Positions 50,138 through 59,062 of a stretch of DNA of 64,000 bases are shown here, one piece after another. The DNA lies in NCBI RefSeq assembly GCF_028435365.1, contig NZ_JAGTJJ010000002.1, positions 1-64,000 on the forward strand. Direction: 5' to 3'. Source of the DNA: Polyangium jinanense. Lineage in GTDB: Bacteria > Myxococcota > Polyangia > Polyangiales > Polyangiaceae. The position numbers and the translations under genes are program-made. Positions within the stretch are counted from its first letter, which is position 1, and every line of letters starts with the position of its first letter. The notes under the pieces are model-generated. The model saw nothing but the letters and a program-made list of their open reading frames with translations, was not told where the DNA came from and ran no database searches.

Positions 50138-50878
50138 ATGCAGTCTCGCTCGACGTTTGCCTTGGTTCTTACTTCGTTCCTCACGGCCGCGGCCCTCAGC
50201 AGCGGCTGCATCATCGTCTCGGATCCCAACAACAACACCGGCGGCAACGGTGGCGACGGCGGCGCGGGTGTCGGCGCCTCGGGCGGCACGGGCGGCACGG
50301 GCGGCCAGGGCGGCACGGGCGGCGTCGGCGGCACCGGCGGCACCGGCGGCACCGGCGGTGAGGGCGGCGGTTCCAACTGCGTCGGCCCCGAGGACGGCGA
50401 CGGCAGTGTCGCCGCCTGCGACGCCATGAACATCACGCCCAAGCCGGAGGGCCCCGCGGCCCAGTGCCCGGGCACCGACCCGAACGGCAACCCCATCGAG
50501 TTCGACCCCCCCGGCTACGGCACGTGCAAGCGCGGCTTCGAGATCTACACGCGCGGCGCGGCCACCGTGCTCCAGAACTGTCTCTCGGACATCGGCGTCG
50601 AGCCCGCGAACGCCTGCGACGATCAGCAGGTCGCGGACTGCGTCGGCAAGATGTACGGCGCGGCCTGCCCCTCGGCCGACGCGGCCCTCGCCTGCGAGAC
50701 GATCTCCAACCAGCTCTGCATCAACGGCGAGACCTTCGACACGCAGGGCTGCCAGCTCGAGACGAATCCCTTCAACAACGCCGCGCTCCAGGAGCTCGCC
50801 AACTGCATCTCGGACAGCGCCCTGCCCGATTGCAACGACGCATACGACGCCTGCTTCGCGCAGGTCACGAGCTACTGA
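50138..50878 (+). CDS. Predicted lipoprotein with Gly-Gly-Thr linker and Cys-rich domain
   Basis: The 246-residue protein starts at ATG 50138 with GGAGG at 50123-50127. The lipoprotein signal ends in LSSGC (Cys24), followed by a linker of about 45 residues made of Gly-Gly-x units. The remaining 150 residues contain about 14 cysteines spaced like small disulfide-rich domains (CVGPEDGDG, YGTCKRGFEI). No family is recognised. It belongs to a group of Gly-linker lipoproteins in this window. Divergent from rplV. Confidence 0.75.
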   Translation: MQSRSTFALVLTSFLTAAALSSGCIIVSDPNNNTGGNGGDGGAGVGASGGTGGTGGQGGTGGVGGTGGTGGTGGEGGGSNCVGPEDGDGSVAACDAMNITPKPEGPAAQCPGTDPNGNPIEFDPPGYGTCKRGFEIYTRGAATVLQNCLSDIGVEPANACDDQQVADCVGKMYGAACPSADAALACETISNQLCINGETFDTQGCQLETNPFNNAALQELANCISDSALPDCNDAYDACFAQVTSY

Positions 50879-51221
50879 CCCTCCCTCGCCCGCGCGTCCG
50901 GCGATAGAGAACCCCGGGCGCGCCGCCCTTCCTCCGTCCGCATTCCCTCCCAGGATCGCGAGTTCTCCCACGATGGGAGCCGTTCGTTTGCACGGCTGCA
51001 GCTCGCATCGGCTGTGGATCGACTTCGTTCGTCCGAGTTGAGCCGCACGCGGAAATCTGAGACGATGCTCCGGAAGTCGCTTCGGCCCGCTTGATCGGAG
51101 CCGCACTCCCGGCAGGCGCGCGCTCCGGATCCGACATGCGCGGCGGGTGCTCCACGTGGCCGCACCACCGCGCGCATTCGGGCGGCGCCGCGCCGGCGCG
51201 TTGCTCCCGGAGGTTTTCCTG
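50879..51221. other. Intergenic region between two lipoprotein genes
   Basis: In this 343-bp gap I see no small gene, tRNA or clear terminator. The ribosome-binding site of the next gene (GGAGG at 51209-51213) is its only recognised feature. Confidence 0.35.
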
Positions 51222-52775
51222 ATGGCTCGTACCCTTCTCTTTTCAAGCTCGCTGCTTCTGCTTGCGGGCGCCCTCGGCCTCGCGTCGTGCTCGGACGACG
51301 GCACGGGGGGCCAAGGTGGTAGCGGCGCGACCGGCGGCACGGGCGGCGCGGGCGCGACGGGCGGCATGGGCGGCACCGGGGGAACCGGCGGCGGCACGGG
51401 CGGCACCGGCGGAGTGGGCGGCATCGGCGGCACCGGGGGAACCGGCGGCATCGGCGGCACGGGCGGCACCGGCGGCGTGGGCGGCACGGGCGGCATCGGC
51501 GGCACCGGCGGCGGCGGCGGTGAGGGCGGCCTCGGCGGCGCGGGCGGAGCCGGCGGCGCAGGTGGTGCCGGCGGAGCCGGGGGCCTCGGCGGGGCCGGCG
51601 GCGCGGGCGGCGGCGGTGGTGAGGGCGGCGATCCGCTGGCCGTCGACAAGGACATGGACGGCTGGACCATCGGCGACGGCGACTGCTGCGACAACGACGT
51701 CAAGTGCGACATCCCGGGGAGCGTGAACCCCGGCGCGTTCGAGTACCTCGGCAACGGCATCGACGACGACTGCGATCCCTCGACGAAGGACGACGTCGCC
51801 GCGGTCGATTGCACCGATCCGCCGCTCGCCACGCCGACGAGCACGCTCGAGCTCGTGAAGGCGATGGACCTCTGCCAGTTCACGACGGAGAACCCGCCGC
51901 TCCCGCAGAAGAAGTGGGGCGTGATCGCGAGCTACCTCCAGCTCGCCGACGGGACGAACGCGGTCGTGCCGAAGGACGTGCAGGTCGGCGTGCTCGCGAA
52001 CTACGGGCCGAACGTGCTGCCGAAGAAGGGCACGACGATGGCCGTGCTCTCGACGGGCACGGCGCGCGACGAGGGCGACCTCGGCTTCATCCACCCGCAA
52101 AACGGGCCCGATCCCGAAATCCAGAAGGGCAACTACAAGGCAAACACGGTCTGCCCGATCCCGGCGCCCTACCTCACGGCGAACGGCGGCAAGCTCCCCT
52201 CGCCCCCGGAATGCCCGGCGTGCGTCGGCGAGAACTGCACGAAGGCGTTCGACTCGGTCAACTTCAAGATGCGCATCCGCGTGCCGACGAACGCGCGGTC
52301 GTTCTCGTATCGGCTGAAGAGCTACACCTCGGAGTACCCCGAGTACAGCTGCGGCCAGTTCAACGACTTCTTCCTCGCGCTCCTGAAGAGCAACTGGACG
52401 CCCGATCCGATGGCGAACCCGCCTCAGGCTCCGCTCCCCGCGGATCGCAACATCGCCAAGGACTCGACCGGCAAGACGATCACCGTCAACAACGCGTTCT
52501 ACGAGGTCTGCTTCCCCTCGCCGATCTCGCCGCCGGGCGCCTGTCCGGCCGGCGTGCTCGAGCTCCTCGGCACGGGCATGGGCGGCTGGAGCGGCGACTA
52601 CAAGGACGGCGGCGGCACGGTGTGGCTCGTGAACGACGCGCCCGTCGTGCCCGGCGAGACCATCGAGATCGAGTTCATCATCGCCGACGCGGGCGACTCG
52701 AACGTCGATTCGACGGTGCTGCTCGACTACTTCCGTTGGGACATCAAGGCGGCGGCCGCCGGCGTCCACAAGTGA
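51222..52775 (+). CDS. Lipoprotein with very long Gly-rich linker, MopE-like motif and choice-of-anchor-L-like domain
   Basis: The 517-residue protein begins at ATG 51222 (GGAGG upstream). Lipobox ALGLASC (Cys23) is followed by about 115 residues of Gly-Gly-x repeats (28-145). Then comes a MopE-type segment (GDGDCCDNDVKCDIPGS and GNGIDDDCDPSTKDD) like the calcium- or copper-binding loops of MopE-related proteins. The C-terminal 330 residues resemble choice-of-anchor-L-type domains (WGVIASYLQLADG, YSCGQFNDFFLALL, ADAGDSNVDSTVLLDYFRWD). It is paralogous to the following gene, sharing the order of these features. It is likely a surface or secreted protein. Confidence 0.75.
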   Translation: MARTLLFSSSLLLLAGALGLASCSDDGTGGQGGSGATGGTGGAGATGGMGGTGGTGGGTGGTGGVGGIGGTGGTGGIGGTGGTGGVGGTGGIGGTGGGGGEGGLGGAGGAGGAGGAGGAGGLGGAGGAGGGGGEGGDPLAVDKDMDGWTIGDGDCCDNDVKCDIPGSVNPGAFEYLGNGIDDDCDPSTKDDVAAVDCTDPPLATPTSTLELVKAMDLCQFTTENPPLPQKKWGVIASYLQLADGTNAVVPKDVQVGVLANYGPNVLPKKGTTMAVLSTGTARDEGDLGFIHPQNGPDPEIQKGNYKANTVCPIPAPYLTANGGKLPSPPECPACVGENCTKAFDSVNFKMRIRVPTNARSFSYRLKSYTSEYPEYSCGQFNDFFLALLKSNWTPDPMANPPQAPLPADRNIAKDSTGKTITVNNAFYEVCFPSPISPPGACPAGVLELLGTGMGGWSGDYKDGGGTVWLVNDAPVVPGETIEIEFIIADAGDSNVDSTVLLDYFRWDIKAAAAGVHK

Positions 52776-52779
52776 TCCG

Positions 52780-52814
52780 CTGCGCGCTGCGCTCTTCGTG
52801 AGCGCGGCGCGCGG
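52780..52814 (+). terminator. Strong GC hairpin terminator
   Basis: A 15-bp stem (52780-52794 with 52800-52814, two wobble pairs) and the loop TTCGT lie just after the stop codon (52775). No T-run follows. This probably marks the end of the preceding gene. Confidence 0.7.
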
Positions 52815-52875
52815 CCTCGGGCTTCGGATGGTGCGGGCTCGGCCCGCTCGCGATTTTACGAAGAGGTATTTCGAG

Positions 52876-54978
52876 ATGATGAAGCGTACGAGGCGGAACG
52901 ACATGCGTTTTTCGCTTTCGACCCTGCTCGTCCCGGCGCTCGTCGCATACGCGGCCGCGGCCGGCTGCGCCGCGGACGTCGGCGGAGGAGGGGGCGGCTC
53001 GGCCGGCACGTCGAACGTGAGCGACGGCGGGAGCGGCGGCACCGGCGGTGCCGGAACCGGGGGCATGGGCGGCGCGGGCGGCACAGGCGGCACAGGCGGC
53101 GCGGGCGGCGCGGGCGCCGGGCCCACGGGATGCGTGGTCGACGGCGATTGCGCGAACGATCCCGGCGGCACGATCTGCAACGCCGACACGGGCAAGTGCG
53201 TCGAGTGCATCCCGAGCGGCGACCCGCTCGTCGATGACTGCGGCCTCGGGCAGTACTGCAACAAGGACGAGGGGAAGTGCAAGGTCGGCTGCACGCACAA
53301 GGCTGACTGCCTGGGCGCGCAGGTCTGCGACACCATGAAGAACCAGTGCAGCGACGGCTGCATTGTCGACACCGACTGCTTCCCGGGCTCGATCTGCATC
53401 TCGAAGACCTGCATCCCCGGCTGCTCGGCGACCCAGCCTTGCCAGGCCGGCTTCAGCTGCTGCTCCTCGAGCTGCTACGACTTCTCGAACGACGAGAACA
53501 ACTGCGGCTTCTGCAACAACTCCTGCTCGAATGCGTGGGTCCTCGACGACACGCAGACCCCGCCGGTCATGGGCGGCCCGCCGAACGGCACGGCGGTCTG
53601 CGACAACGGCCTCTGCTCGCTCGGCGCTTGCAAGCCCGGCTTCTCCGACTGCAACAACGACCCGTCGGACGGCTGCGAGTGGAACACGCTGCAGGACGGC
53701 CCGTGCACCTGCGTGCCGGGCCAGACGCAGTCTTGCTACCAGGGTTTGCCGGGCACGCTCGGCATCGGGCCGTGCAAGGCCGGCACGCAGACGTGCAAGG
53801 AAGACGGCTCGGGCTGGGGGGATTGCAAAGGCCAGGTGCTCCCGAAGTACGAGATCTGCGCGAACGCCATCGACGACGACTGCAACGGCGCGGCCGACGA
53901 CTCCGCCGGTGACTTCGACGGCGACGGCTACAGCTCGTGCGGCGGCGGCGACTGCTGCGACTTCCTGAGCCCCGGCTGCCCGAACCCGAAGGCCGTCAAC
54001 CCCGGCGCCTTCGAGTTCACCAACGACGGCGTCGACAACGACTGCGACCCGACGACGCCCGACAACGTCGAGGCGCCGCCCTGCAGCTCGTCGGCGAAGT
54101 TCGCCGCGGTCACGGCCGAGGACGTGGCGAAGGCCATGGAGCTCTGCCAGTTCGTGCCGGAAAACCCGCCGGCGGGAGAGTTCAAGAAGTGGGGCGTGCT
54201 CGGCGCCAAGCTCGTCCTCGCCGACGGCTCGACGCCGACCGCGGCCCAGCTTTCGGTCCTGCAGGACAAGTCGACCGCGATCCTGACGGGGTACGGCACG
54301 GTCGTGAAGCCGCAGAAGGGCCTCACGATGGCCGGCATCTCCAGCGGTGTCATGCGTGACCAGGACGACGTGGGGTACACCGGGACGAGCACGAGCCACA
54401 GCATCAACGGTAACCCCCCTGCCACGTACCTGCTCGCGAACGGCGGCAAGCTGCCTTCGTCGCAGGGCTGCAACGGCAGCTGCTCGTCGGGCACGGGCGC
54501 GAATGACTCGATCAACGTGCGGCTCGACATTCGTGTCCCCACGAACGCGAAGTCGTTCGAGTACCAGTTCCGGTTCTTCTCCTCGGAATACAAGAGCTGG
54601 CAGTGCTCGTCGTACAACGACTTCTTCCTCGCGTTGCTCCAGTCGGGCGCCATGGGCCTGCCGACCGACAAGAACATCGCGAAGGACGGTTCGGGCAACC
54701 CCGTCAGCGTCAACAACAGCTTGTTCCAGGTCTGCGTCGCCAAGGGCTGCAACACGTGCCCCTCGGGTTCGGGCGAGCTCACGGGAACGGGCATGCAACT
54801 CGACAACGTCGGTGGCGGCACGGACTGGCTCTTCAACACCGCCTCCGTCGTGCCCGGCGAGAAGGTCACGCTCGAGCTCATGATCTTCGACGTGACCGAC
54901 ACCATCCTCGACTCGCTCGTCCTGCTCGACAACTTCCGGTGGAACGCGGCCGATCTCGGCACCGGCATCCACGAGTGA
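52876..54978 (+). CDS. Cys-rich Gly-linker lipoprotein, paralogue of the previous gene
   Basis: The 700-residue protein starts at ATG 52876 (AGAGG 9 nt upstream; a second ATG adjoins). Lipobox AAAAGC (Cys31) precedes a Gly-Gly-x linker (about 34-85). A Cys-rich region of about 270 residues follows, with EGF- or disulfide-type repeats (CVVDGDCANDPGG, CGLGQYCNKDEGKC) and two MopE-like segments (IDDDCNGAADD, GVDNDCDPTTPDN). The C-terminal 300 residues match the previous gene (WGVLGAKLVLADGS, QCSSYNDFFLALLQS, DTILDSLVLLDNFRWN). Length differs mainly through the Cys-rich insert, so the pair arose by duplication. Confidence 0.78.
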   Translation: MMKRTRRNDMRFSLSTLLVPALVAYAAAAGCAADVGGGGGGSAGTSNVSDGGSGGTGGAGTGGMGGAGGTGGTGGAGGAGAGPTGCVVDGDCANDPGGTICNADTGKCVECIPSGDPLVDDCGLGQYCNKDEGKCKVGCTHKADCLGAQVCDTMKNQCSDGCIVDTDCFPGSICISKTCIPGCSATQPCQAGFSCCSSSCYDFSNDENNCGFCNNSCSNAWVLDDTQTPPVMGGPPNGTAVCDNGLCSLGACKPGFSDCNNDPSDGCEWNTLQDGPCTCVPGQTQSCYQGLPGTLGIGPCKAGTQTCKEDGSGWGDCKGQVLPKYEICANAIDDDCNGAADDSAGDFDGDGYSSCGGGDCCDFLSPGCPNPKAVNPGAFEFTNDGVDNDCDPTTPDNVEAPPCSSSAKFAAVTAEDVAKAMELCQFVPENPPAGEFKKWGVLGAKLVLADGSTPTAAQLSVLQDKSTAILTGYGTVVKPQKGLTMAGISSGVMRDQDDVGYTGTSTSHSINGNPPATYLLANGGKLPSSQGCNGSCSSGTGANDSINVRLDIRVPTNAKSFEYQFRFFSSEYKSWQCSSYNDFFLALLQSGAMGLPTDKNIAKDGSGNPVSVNNSLFQVCVAKGCNTCPSGSGELTGTGMQLDNVGGGTDWLFNTASVVPGEKVTLELMIFDVTDTILDSLVLLDNFRWNAADLGTGIHE

Positions 54979-54994
54979 TCCCCTCTCGCCCGAA

Positions 54995-55031
54995 CCGCGA
55001 GGGCGCCTCCCCGGCGAGCGCGCCCTCGCGG
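54995..55031 (+). terminator. GC hairpin terminator after the Cys-rich lipoprotein
   Basis: A perfect 12-bp stem (CCGCGAGGGCGC at 54995-55006, GCGCCCTCGCGG at 55020-55031) has a 13-nt loop. It lies 16 bp after the stop at 54978. Confidence 0.7.
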
Positions 55032-55195
55032 ACAAACCCGTCCGTGGTCCAATGGTTGGACCTCCAAGTATAGACGTTCCGAACAGCTTCCATCCCGCTG
55101 TCAAGCGATGAAAGCGTGGGAAGACGATCCCGCCGGCGGGCGTTGGCATTTTTCTCCATTGCGTCTCGGCGCGTCCGCAGGCATCTTCGACGTTC

Positions 55196-56245
55196 GTGGC
55201 GACGAAGGCGGACGACGCAGACTGGCGAGCGCCCAGCCCTCATGGGCAACCGCTGCGATCCAGCCTCCACACGCGTCGCGTTGCACGGCACGTTTCCAGC
55301 TTCGTCCGTCTCGTCGTGGCGGCCGTTCTCGGATCAGGGGCCGTCGGCTGTGCTACCCCGGGCGGGCTCTCGCAGCTCCACGCCGTGAAGGAGCCGAGCG
55401 CGAACACCCGCGTCGCGTCCGCCCTTCGGCAAGCGCCGGTCGCGCCCGCCGAGCGGCCCATCGCGGTGCGGGCCACCGAGGCGCGCGTCGTCACGGTCGA
55501 GACGCGCCTCGCCGCAGCTGCGTGGCGCTCCATGGCCGAGGACGTGGACGGCGAGATCCTCGCGAACACCTCGCGTTGCCCGGTGGAGATGGCGCTCGTC
55601 GACAACCGCGTCTGTGTCGATCGCTGGGAGGGTTCGCTCGTCGAGCGTCTCGCGAGCGGCGAGGTGCGCGGGTGGTCGCCGTTCTACCCCGTGGATGGAC
55701 ACGAAGCCTCCGTGCGTGCCGTCTCGCGGCCCGGCGTGGTCCCGCAGGGCTACATCAGCGGGGAGCAAGCGCAGCGCGCCTGCCAGGCCTCGGGCAAGCG
55801 CCTCTGCGCCGCCGACGAGTGGGAGCGCGCCTGCCGCGGCCCGAACCGCACCCGTTTCCCCTACGGCGACGAGCGCAAGAGCCGCGTCTGCAACGACGAC
55901 ATCCGCCGCGCGCACCCCGTCGTCGAGGTCGCCTTGCGCCTCGGCATCCCCGACGATCGCCGCTGGTCGGACGGCATGAACCAGCCGCTCATCAACCAGC
56001 TCCCGGACTCGCTCTTCGAGACCGGCATGCGCGCCGAGTGCACGAACGAGTACGGCGTCTTCGACATGGTCGGCAACCTGCACGAGTGGATCGAGGATCG
56101 CGACGGCACGTTCCGCGGCGGCTTCTACATGGACACGTCGTTGAACGGCGAGGGTTGCTCCTACCAGACCACCGCGCACGACTTCCGTTACCACGATTAC
56201 TCCACGGGCTTCCGCTGCTGCATGGATCCCGATCGAGTCGAGTGA
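55196..56245 (+). CDS. SUMF1/FGE-fold lipoprotein, probably not catalytic
   Basis: The 349-residue protein starts at GTG 55196 (weak ribosome-binding site). A lipobox VGCA (Cys52) follows a hydrophobic segment. The region from about 120 to the end resembles the sulfatase-modifying-factor fold (VDRWEGSLVERL, ASGKRLCAADEWERACRG, YGVFDMVGNLHEWIEDRDG, STGFRCC). In formylglycine-generating enzymes two Cys flank a short stretch; here the aligned segment reads GCSYQTT, so only the first Cys is kept. I infer a structural or binding role. The next gene follows by 1 bp. Confidence 0.72.
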   Translation: MATKADDADWRAPSPHGQPLRSSLHTRRVARHVSSFVRLVVAAVLGSGAVGCATPGGLSQLHAVKEPSANTRVASALRQAPVAPAERPIAVRATEARVVTVETRLAAAAWRSMAEDVDGEILANTSRCPVEMALVDNRVCVDRWEGSLVERLASGEVRGWSPFYPVDGHEASVRAVSRPGVVPQGYISGEQAQRACQASGKRLCAADEWERACRGPNRTRFPYGDERKSRVCNDDIRRAHPVVEVALRLGIPDDRRWSDGMNQPLINQLPDSLFETGMRAECTNEYGVFDMVGNLHEWIEDRDGTFRGGFYMDTSLNGEGCSYQTTAHDFRYHDYSTGFRCCMDPDRVE

Positions 56246-56246
56246 G

Positions 56247-57704
56247 ATGTTCCGAACGACGATGGGCCCCTGGTCCCCGACGGCCTACGCGCTCGCAGCC
56301 GCGCTCTCTTTGCTTCCGAGCTGCTCGAAGAAAAAAGAAGAGGCCCCGATCACGCCGCCCGCGCCTCCACGCGGCGCAGCCTCGCTCGATCAGCTCTCCA
56401 CCGGCCTCGGCACCGCCAAGGGCCTCGACGCGAGCCTCGCGCCGCCGTCGATGAAGTTCGATCACGTCTACGTGCTCGACGACAAGCGGGCCATCCTGGC
56501 CGGCGGCGTCCCCGGCAGCGTGGCGATCGCGCTGATGACCGTGGACGCGGGCAAGACGTGGAAGGCCTTCCGCACGGACCGCGAGACCTGGTCGAGTTAC
56601 ACGTTCGGCACGGATGGCGTGTTCGCCCTCGCCCTCGGCCCGAAGGAGACGACCGCGGAGGCGCCCCCGACCGTCGGGAAGAAGGCGCCCCCGCCGCCGC
56701 CGTTCCAGTTTTTCTTCGCGGGCCTCGACGCGCCCTCGTTCGGTACGGCGACGATGGTCGATCAGCCGCCGCTCGCCCGAAAGCCCGACCCGAAGCTGCC
56801 CATCCCGAAGCCGCGCCTCGCGCTGCTCGACAAGGAGACGGCGTCGATCGTCGTCGAGCCCACACCGAAGAAATTCATAGCGCGGTATGTGACGCCGCCC
56901 GGGACCGATGCGCCGGCCGAGGTCGCGCTGCCCAAGCTCGAGACGTTCGCCACGGGGCCCGTCGGTCGGCCGCCGCGGCTCTTCTCGGTGAAGGGGCGCG
57001 AGGTCGTGTCGCGCAAGTGGCCCGCGCCCGGGCAGACCGTCGCGGCGCCTGCGGAGTCCGAGTACATCGACTTGAAGCTCCTGAAGCCGACGCCCACGCT
57101 CCTCGCCGAGCTATCCGCGCCCTCGGCGTGTGACGTCGGTTCGATCTCGTACCAGGCGATCACGCAACCGCCGACGAAGCAGAATCCGAACAAGAACTTC
57201 TACCTCGTGGTGACGCCCGACAAGCTCACGCTGGTCCCGCGTCCGGCCGAGGCGCTTTCCGGCGCGCCAATCGGCTGCACCGACACGAAGTTCGTCGTCG
57301 AGGCGCCGGATGCCGACAAGCAGAGCATAACGCTCTTGCTGTGTGAGCTAGACGGCAAGTGCACGACGCCATCGCGTCCCGTATTCAAGCCCTGGATCGA
57401 GAAACACGAGCGCGACATCGTCGCGGTGCCGACGTCCACGGGCGCGGCGGCCGTGATGAGCGCGCAAGCCGGGGAGCGCTGGGGGCTCTACTACGCGCAG
57501 TCGACGGACGGCGGTAAGTTTTACGAGCGCGCGCGCATCATCGGCGAAGGGACCGGCGCGCGCGGGCGCGTCGACTTTGGTGCGCTCGTTTCGTTTGGCA
57601 AGCGCACGCTGCTCATCGTGTCCGCCGATGTCACGGGTACTTCGAGGCGCGGCTTCTACGTGCTCGTATCCGACGACGACGGCGCGACCTGGAACCCGCC
57701 GTAA
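56247..57704 (+). CDS. Lipoprotein with Asp-box (BNR-like) repeats
   Basis: The 485-residue protein has a lipobox LLPSC (Cys26), then a Pro/Ala-rich linker. Several segments fit sialidase-type Asp-boxes (S-x-D-x-G-x-x-W), seen near VDAGKTWKAF, STDGGKFYERA and SDDDGATWNPP; a beta-propeller is likely. ATG 56247 follows the previous stop by one base, so the two genes are coupled. No catalytic sialidase residues can be assigned by eye. It probably acts at the cell envelope with its upstream neighbour. Confidence 0.72.
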   Translation: MFRTTMGPWSPTAYALAAALSLLPSCSKKKEEAPITPPAPPRGAASLDQLSTGLGTAKGLDASLAPPSMKFDHVYVLDDKRAILAGGVPGSVAIALMTVDAGKTWKAFRTDRETWSSYTFGTDGVFALALGPKETTAEAPPTVGKKAPPPPPFQFFFAGLDAPSFGTATMVDQPPLARKPDPKLPIPKPRLALLDKETASIVVEPTPKKFIARYVTPPGTDAPAEVALPKLETFATGPVGRPPRLFSVKGREVVSRKWPAPGQTVAAPAESEYIDLKLLKPTPTLLAELSAPSACDVGSISYQAITQPPTKQNPNKNFYLVVTPDKLTLVPRPAEALSGAPIGCTDTKFVVEAPDADKQSITLLLCELDGKCTTPSRPVFKPWIEKHERDIVAVPTSTGAAAVMSAQAGERWGLYYAQSTDGGKFYERARIIGEGTGARGRVDFGALVSFGKRTLLIVSADVTGTSRRGFYVLVSDDDGATWNPP

Positions 57705-58423
57705 AGCCGTCGTCGGACGATTGCCTCACCGCGCCATCTCCGCTCGCTCCTCGTGCGAGCGTGAGAAGTTGAAACGCGCGCAGGGGCACATCGTTCAAAA
57801 TTGAAAGGTAAGACCGTAATAGGTCTGCAAAAAAACGTCGAAAGCGTGACGCCTGCACCGTTTTGGCGACGCGCATAACGACGAGCGCGTGTTCGCGCAG
57901 TGCGGCGTGGGAGCGCATCGCACTGGCTTGTCGGCTGGGTTCGTCCGAGCGAGCGACAGTGAAAGGATGCTCGGTCCGCCCGGACATACCACGCGCGCGT
58001 ATCGCCGCGACACACGCCTGCCTGCCACGCTGGGTTTGGCCGCCGACGACCAATCGAACGGGCGGCGCGATCCAGCGCGAAAAACGTTTTGGACGTCGCG
58101 ACGACCTGGGACGCTCACGCGTCATTCGGGCGCTGCCGCGGGTCGACCATAACGATCGATCGTGGGCAGCCGCTCCGGTCGAGCAGAGCCGGAGAGGCGC
58201 GTCATGTCGGCGACGTCGTTTTGACTTCGTCCGGACGATCGATCGTCCTTCGAAACGACCGCGCGGCCCGAATCGAGGGCGGGGAGTCTTTCACTCACCG
58301 CCTCCGCGTCGGGCCGCCAGGTTTGCGAGTCGTAACTCGCTGGCAGGCTGTTGATAAACGGCTGCGCGCCCTGGACCTATGGTCTTCGTCGAGCGCGCGC
58401 TACGTTCCCCAACAGCCCGCGAC
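57705..58423. other. Gene-free stretch of 719 bp
   Basis: I find no protein with recognisable codon pattern, no tRNA and no clear terminator here. A short AT-richer patch (57795-57850) with a 5-bp hairpin AGACC/GGTCT is the only local feature. It may hold promoters. Confidence 0.4.
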
Positions 58424-59062
58424 TCACTTCGCCGCAGGCTGCGCCGCGGGGGCCGCCGCGCGCTTGCGCGTGACCTTCGCCGCGGGGGCCGCCTTCTTCG
58501 CGGGGGCGCCGGCCGTCGAGGGGCCGCTCGCCGTCTTGCGCGCGTTCAGGCTCGCCTGCTCCGCCGTCTTGAGGTCGGCCGCATAGCGGGCGAAACGACG
58601 ATCACCACCCTGGAAGATGCGCTTCGCGAGCTTGAGCTCCTTGAGCGCAGCCGCCGCGCGCGTCTGCGGAATGCCGGCCTGGCGGGCCACGTCGCTCGCG
58701 CTCACGCCGTTCGACGCCTTCACGATGCGCTCCACCGAATTGAGGACCTCTTGCCGCTCCGCGGAAAGGGCCGCCGTCTTCTTCGGACGGCCGGGCTTGC
58801 GCTTCGCAGGTGCAGCAGGCGCCGCCGCGCGACCACGCTTTGCGGGCGCCGGGGCTTCCACCACCGGAGCAGCCGCGAGCGCCTGCGGCACGCGCGCCGG
58901 ACGACCGCGACCCCGGGTCGCAGCCGCAGCCACGAGCGGAGCCGCCGCCGGAGCGGAGGCCACGGCCGAGCCGAGTTTATCCTTGACCAGTGCGAGAATC
59001 GCCGAGTCGGGCATCTTCCGCACAAGTTCCACAATCTGCTGCTCGAAAGCGTCGGTTGCCAT
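58424..59062 (-). CDS. AT-hook, winged-helix, Lys/Ala-rich DNA-binding protein
   Basis: The 212-residue protein starts at ATG 59062 with AGGGAG upstream. Two AT-hook-like segments, GRGRP (51-55) and GRPKK (91-95), lie in Ala/Pro-rich linkers. Residues about 103-165 form a small winged-helix-like domain (SASDVARQAGIPQTRAAAAL). The C-terminus is Ala/Lys-rich like histone H1 tails (APAKKAAPAAKVTRKRA). This architecture resembles myxobacterial nucleoid or developmental regulators, such as CarD-like or HMGA-type proteins. It is probably an abundant chromatin-type protein. Confidence 0.75.
   Translation of the reverse strand: MATDAFEQQIVELVRKMPDSAILALVKDKLGSAVASAPAAAPLVAAAATRGRGRPARVPQALAAAPVVEAPAPAKRGRAAAPAAPAKRKPGRPKKTAALSAERQEVLNSVERIVKASNGVSASDVARQAGIPQTRAAAALKELKLAKRIFQGGDRRFARYAADLKTAEQASLNARKTASGPSTAGAPAKKAAPAAKVTRKRAAAPAAQPAAK

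Noticed and set aside
49621..50496. Hypothetical protein in the rplV-lipoprotein gap on the minus strand
   Set aside because: Pro-rich run is the antisense of the Gly-rich linker, with no start signal; treated as shadow.
57631..58586. Several small frames in the gap 57705-58423
   Set aside because: No domain, no ribosome-binding site, and Arg/Thr/Pro-biased composition; likely noise.
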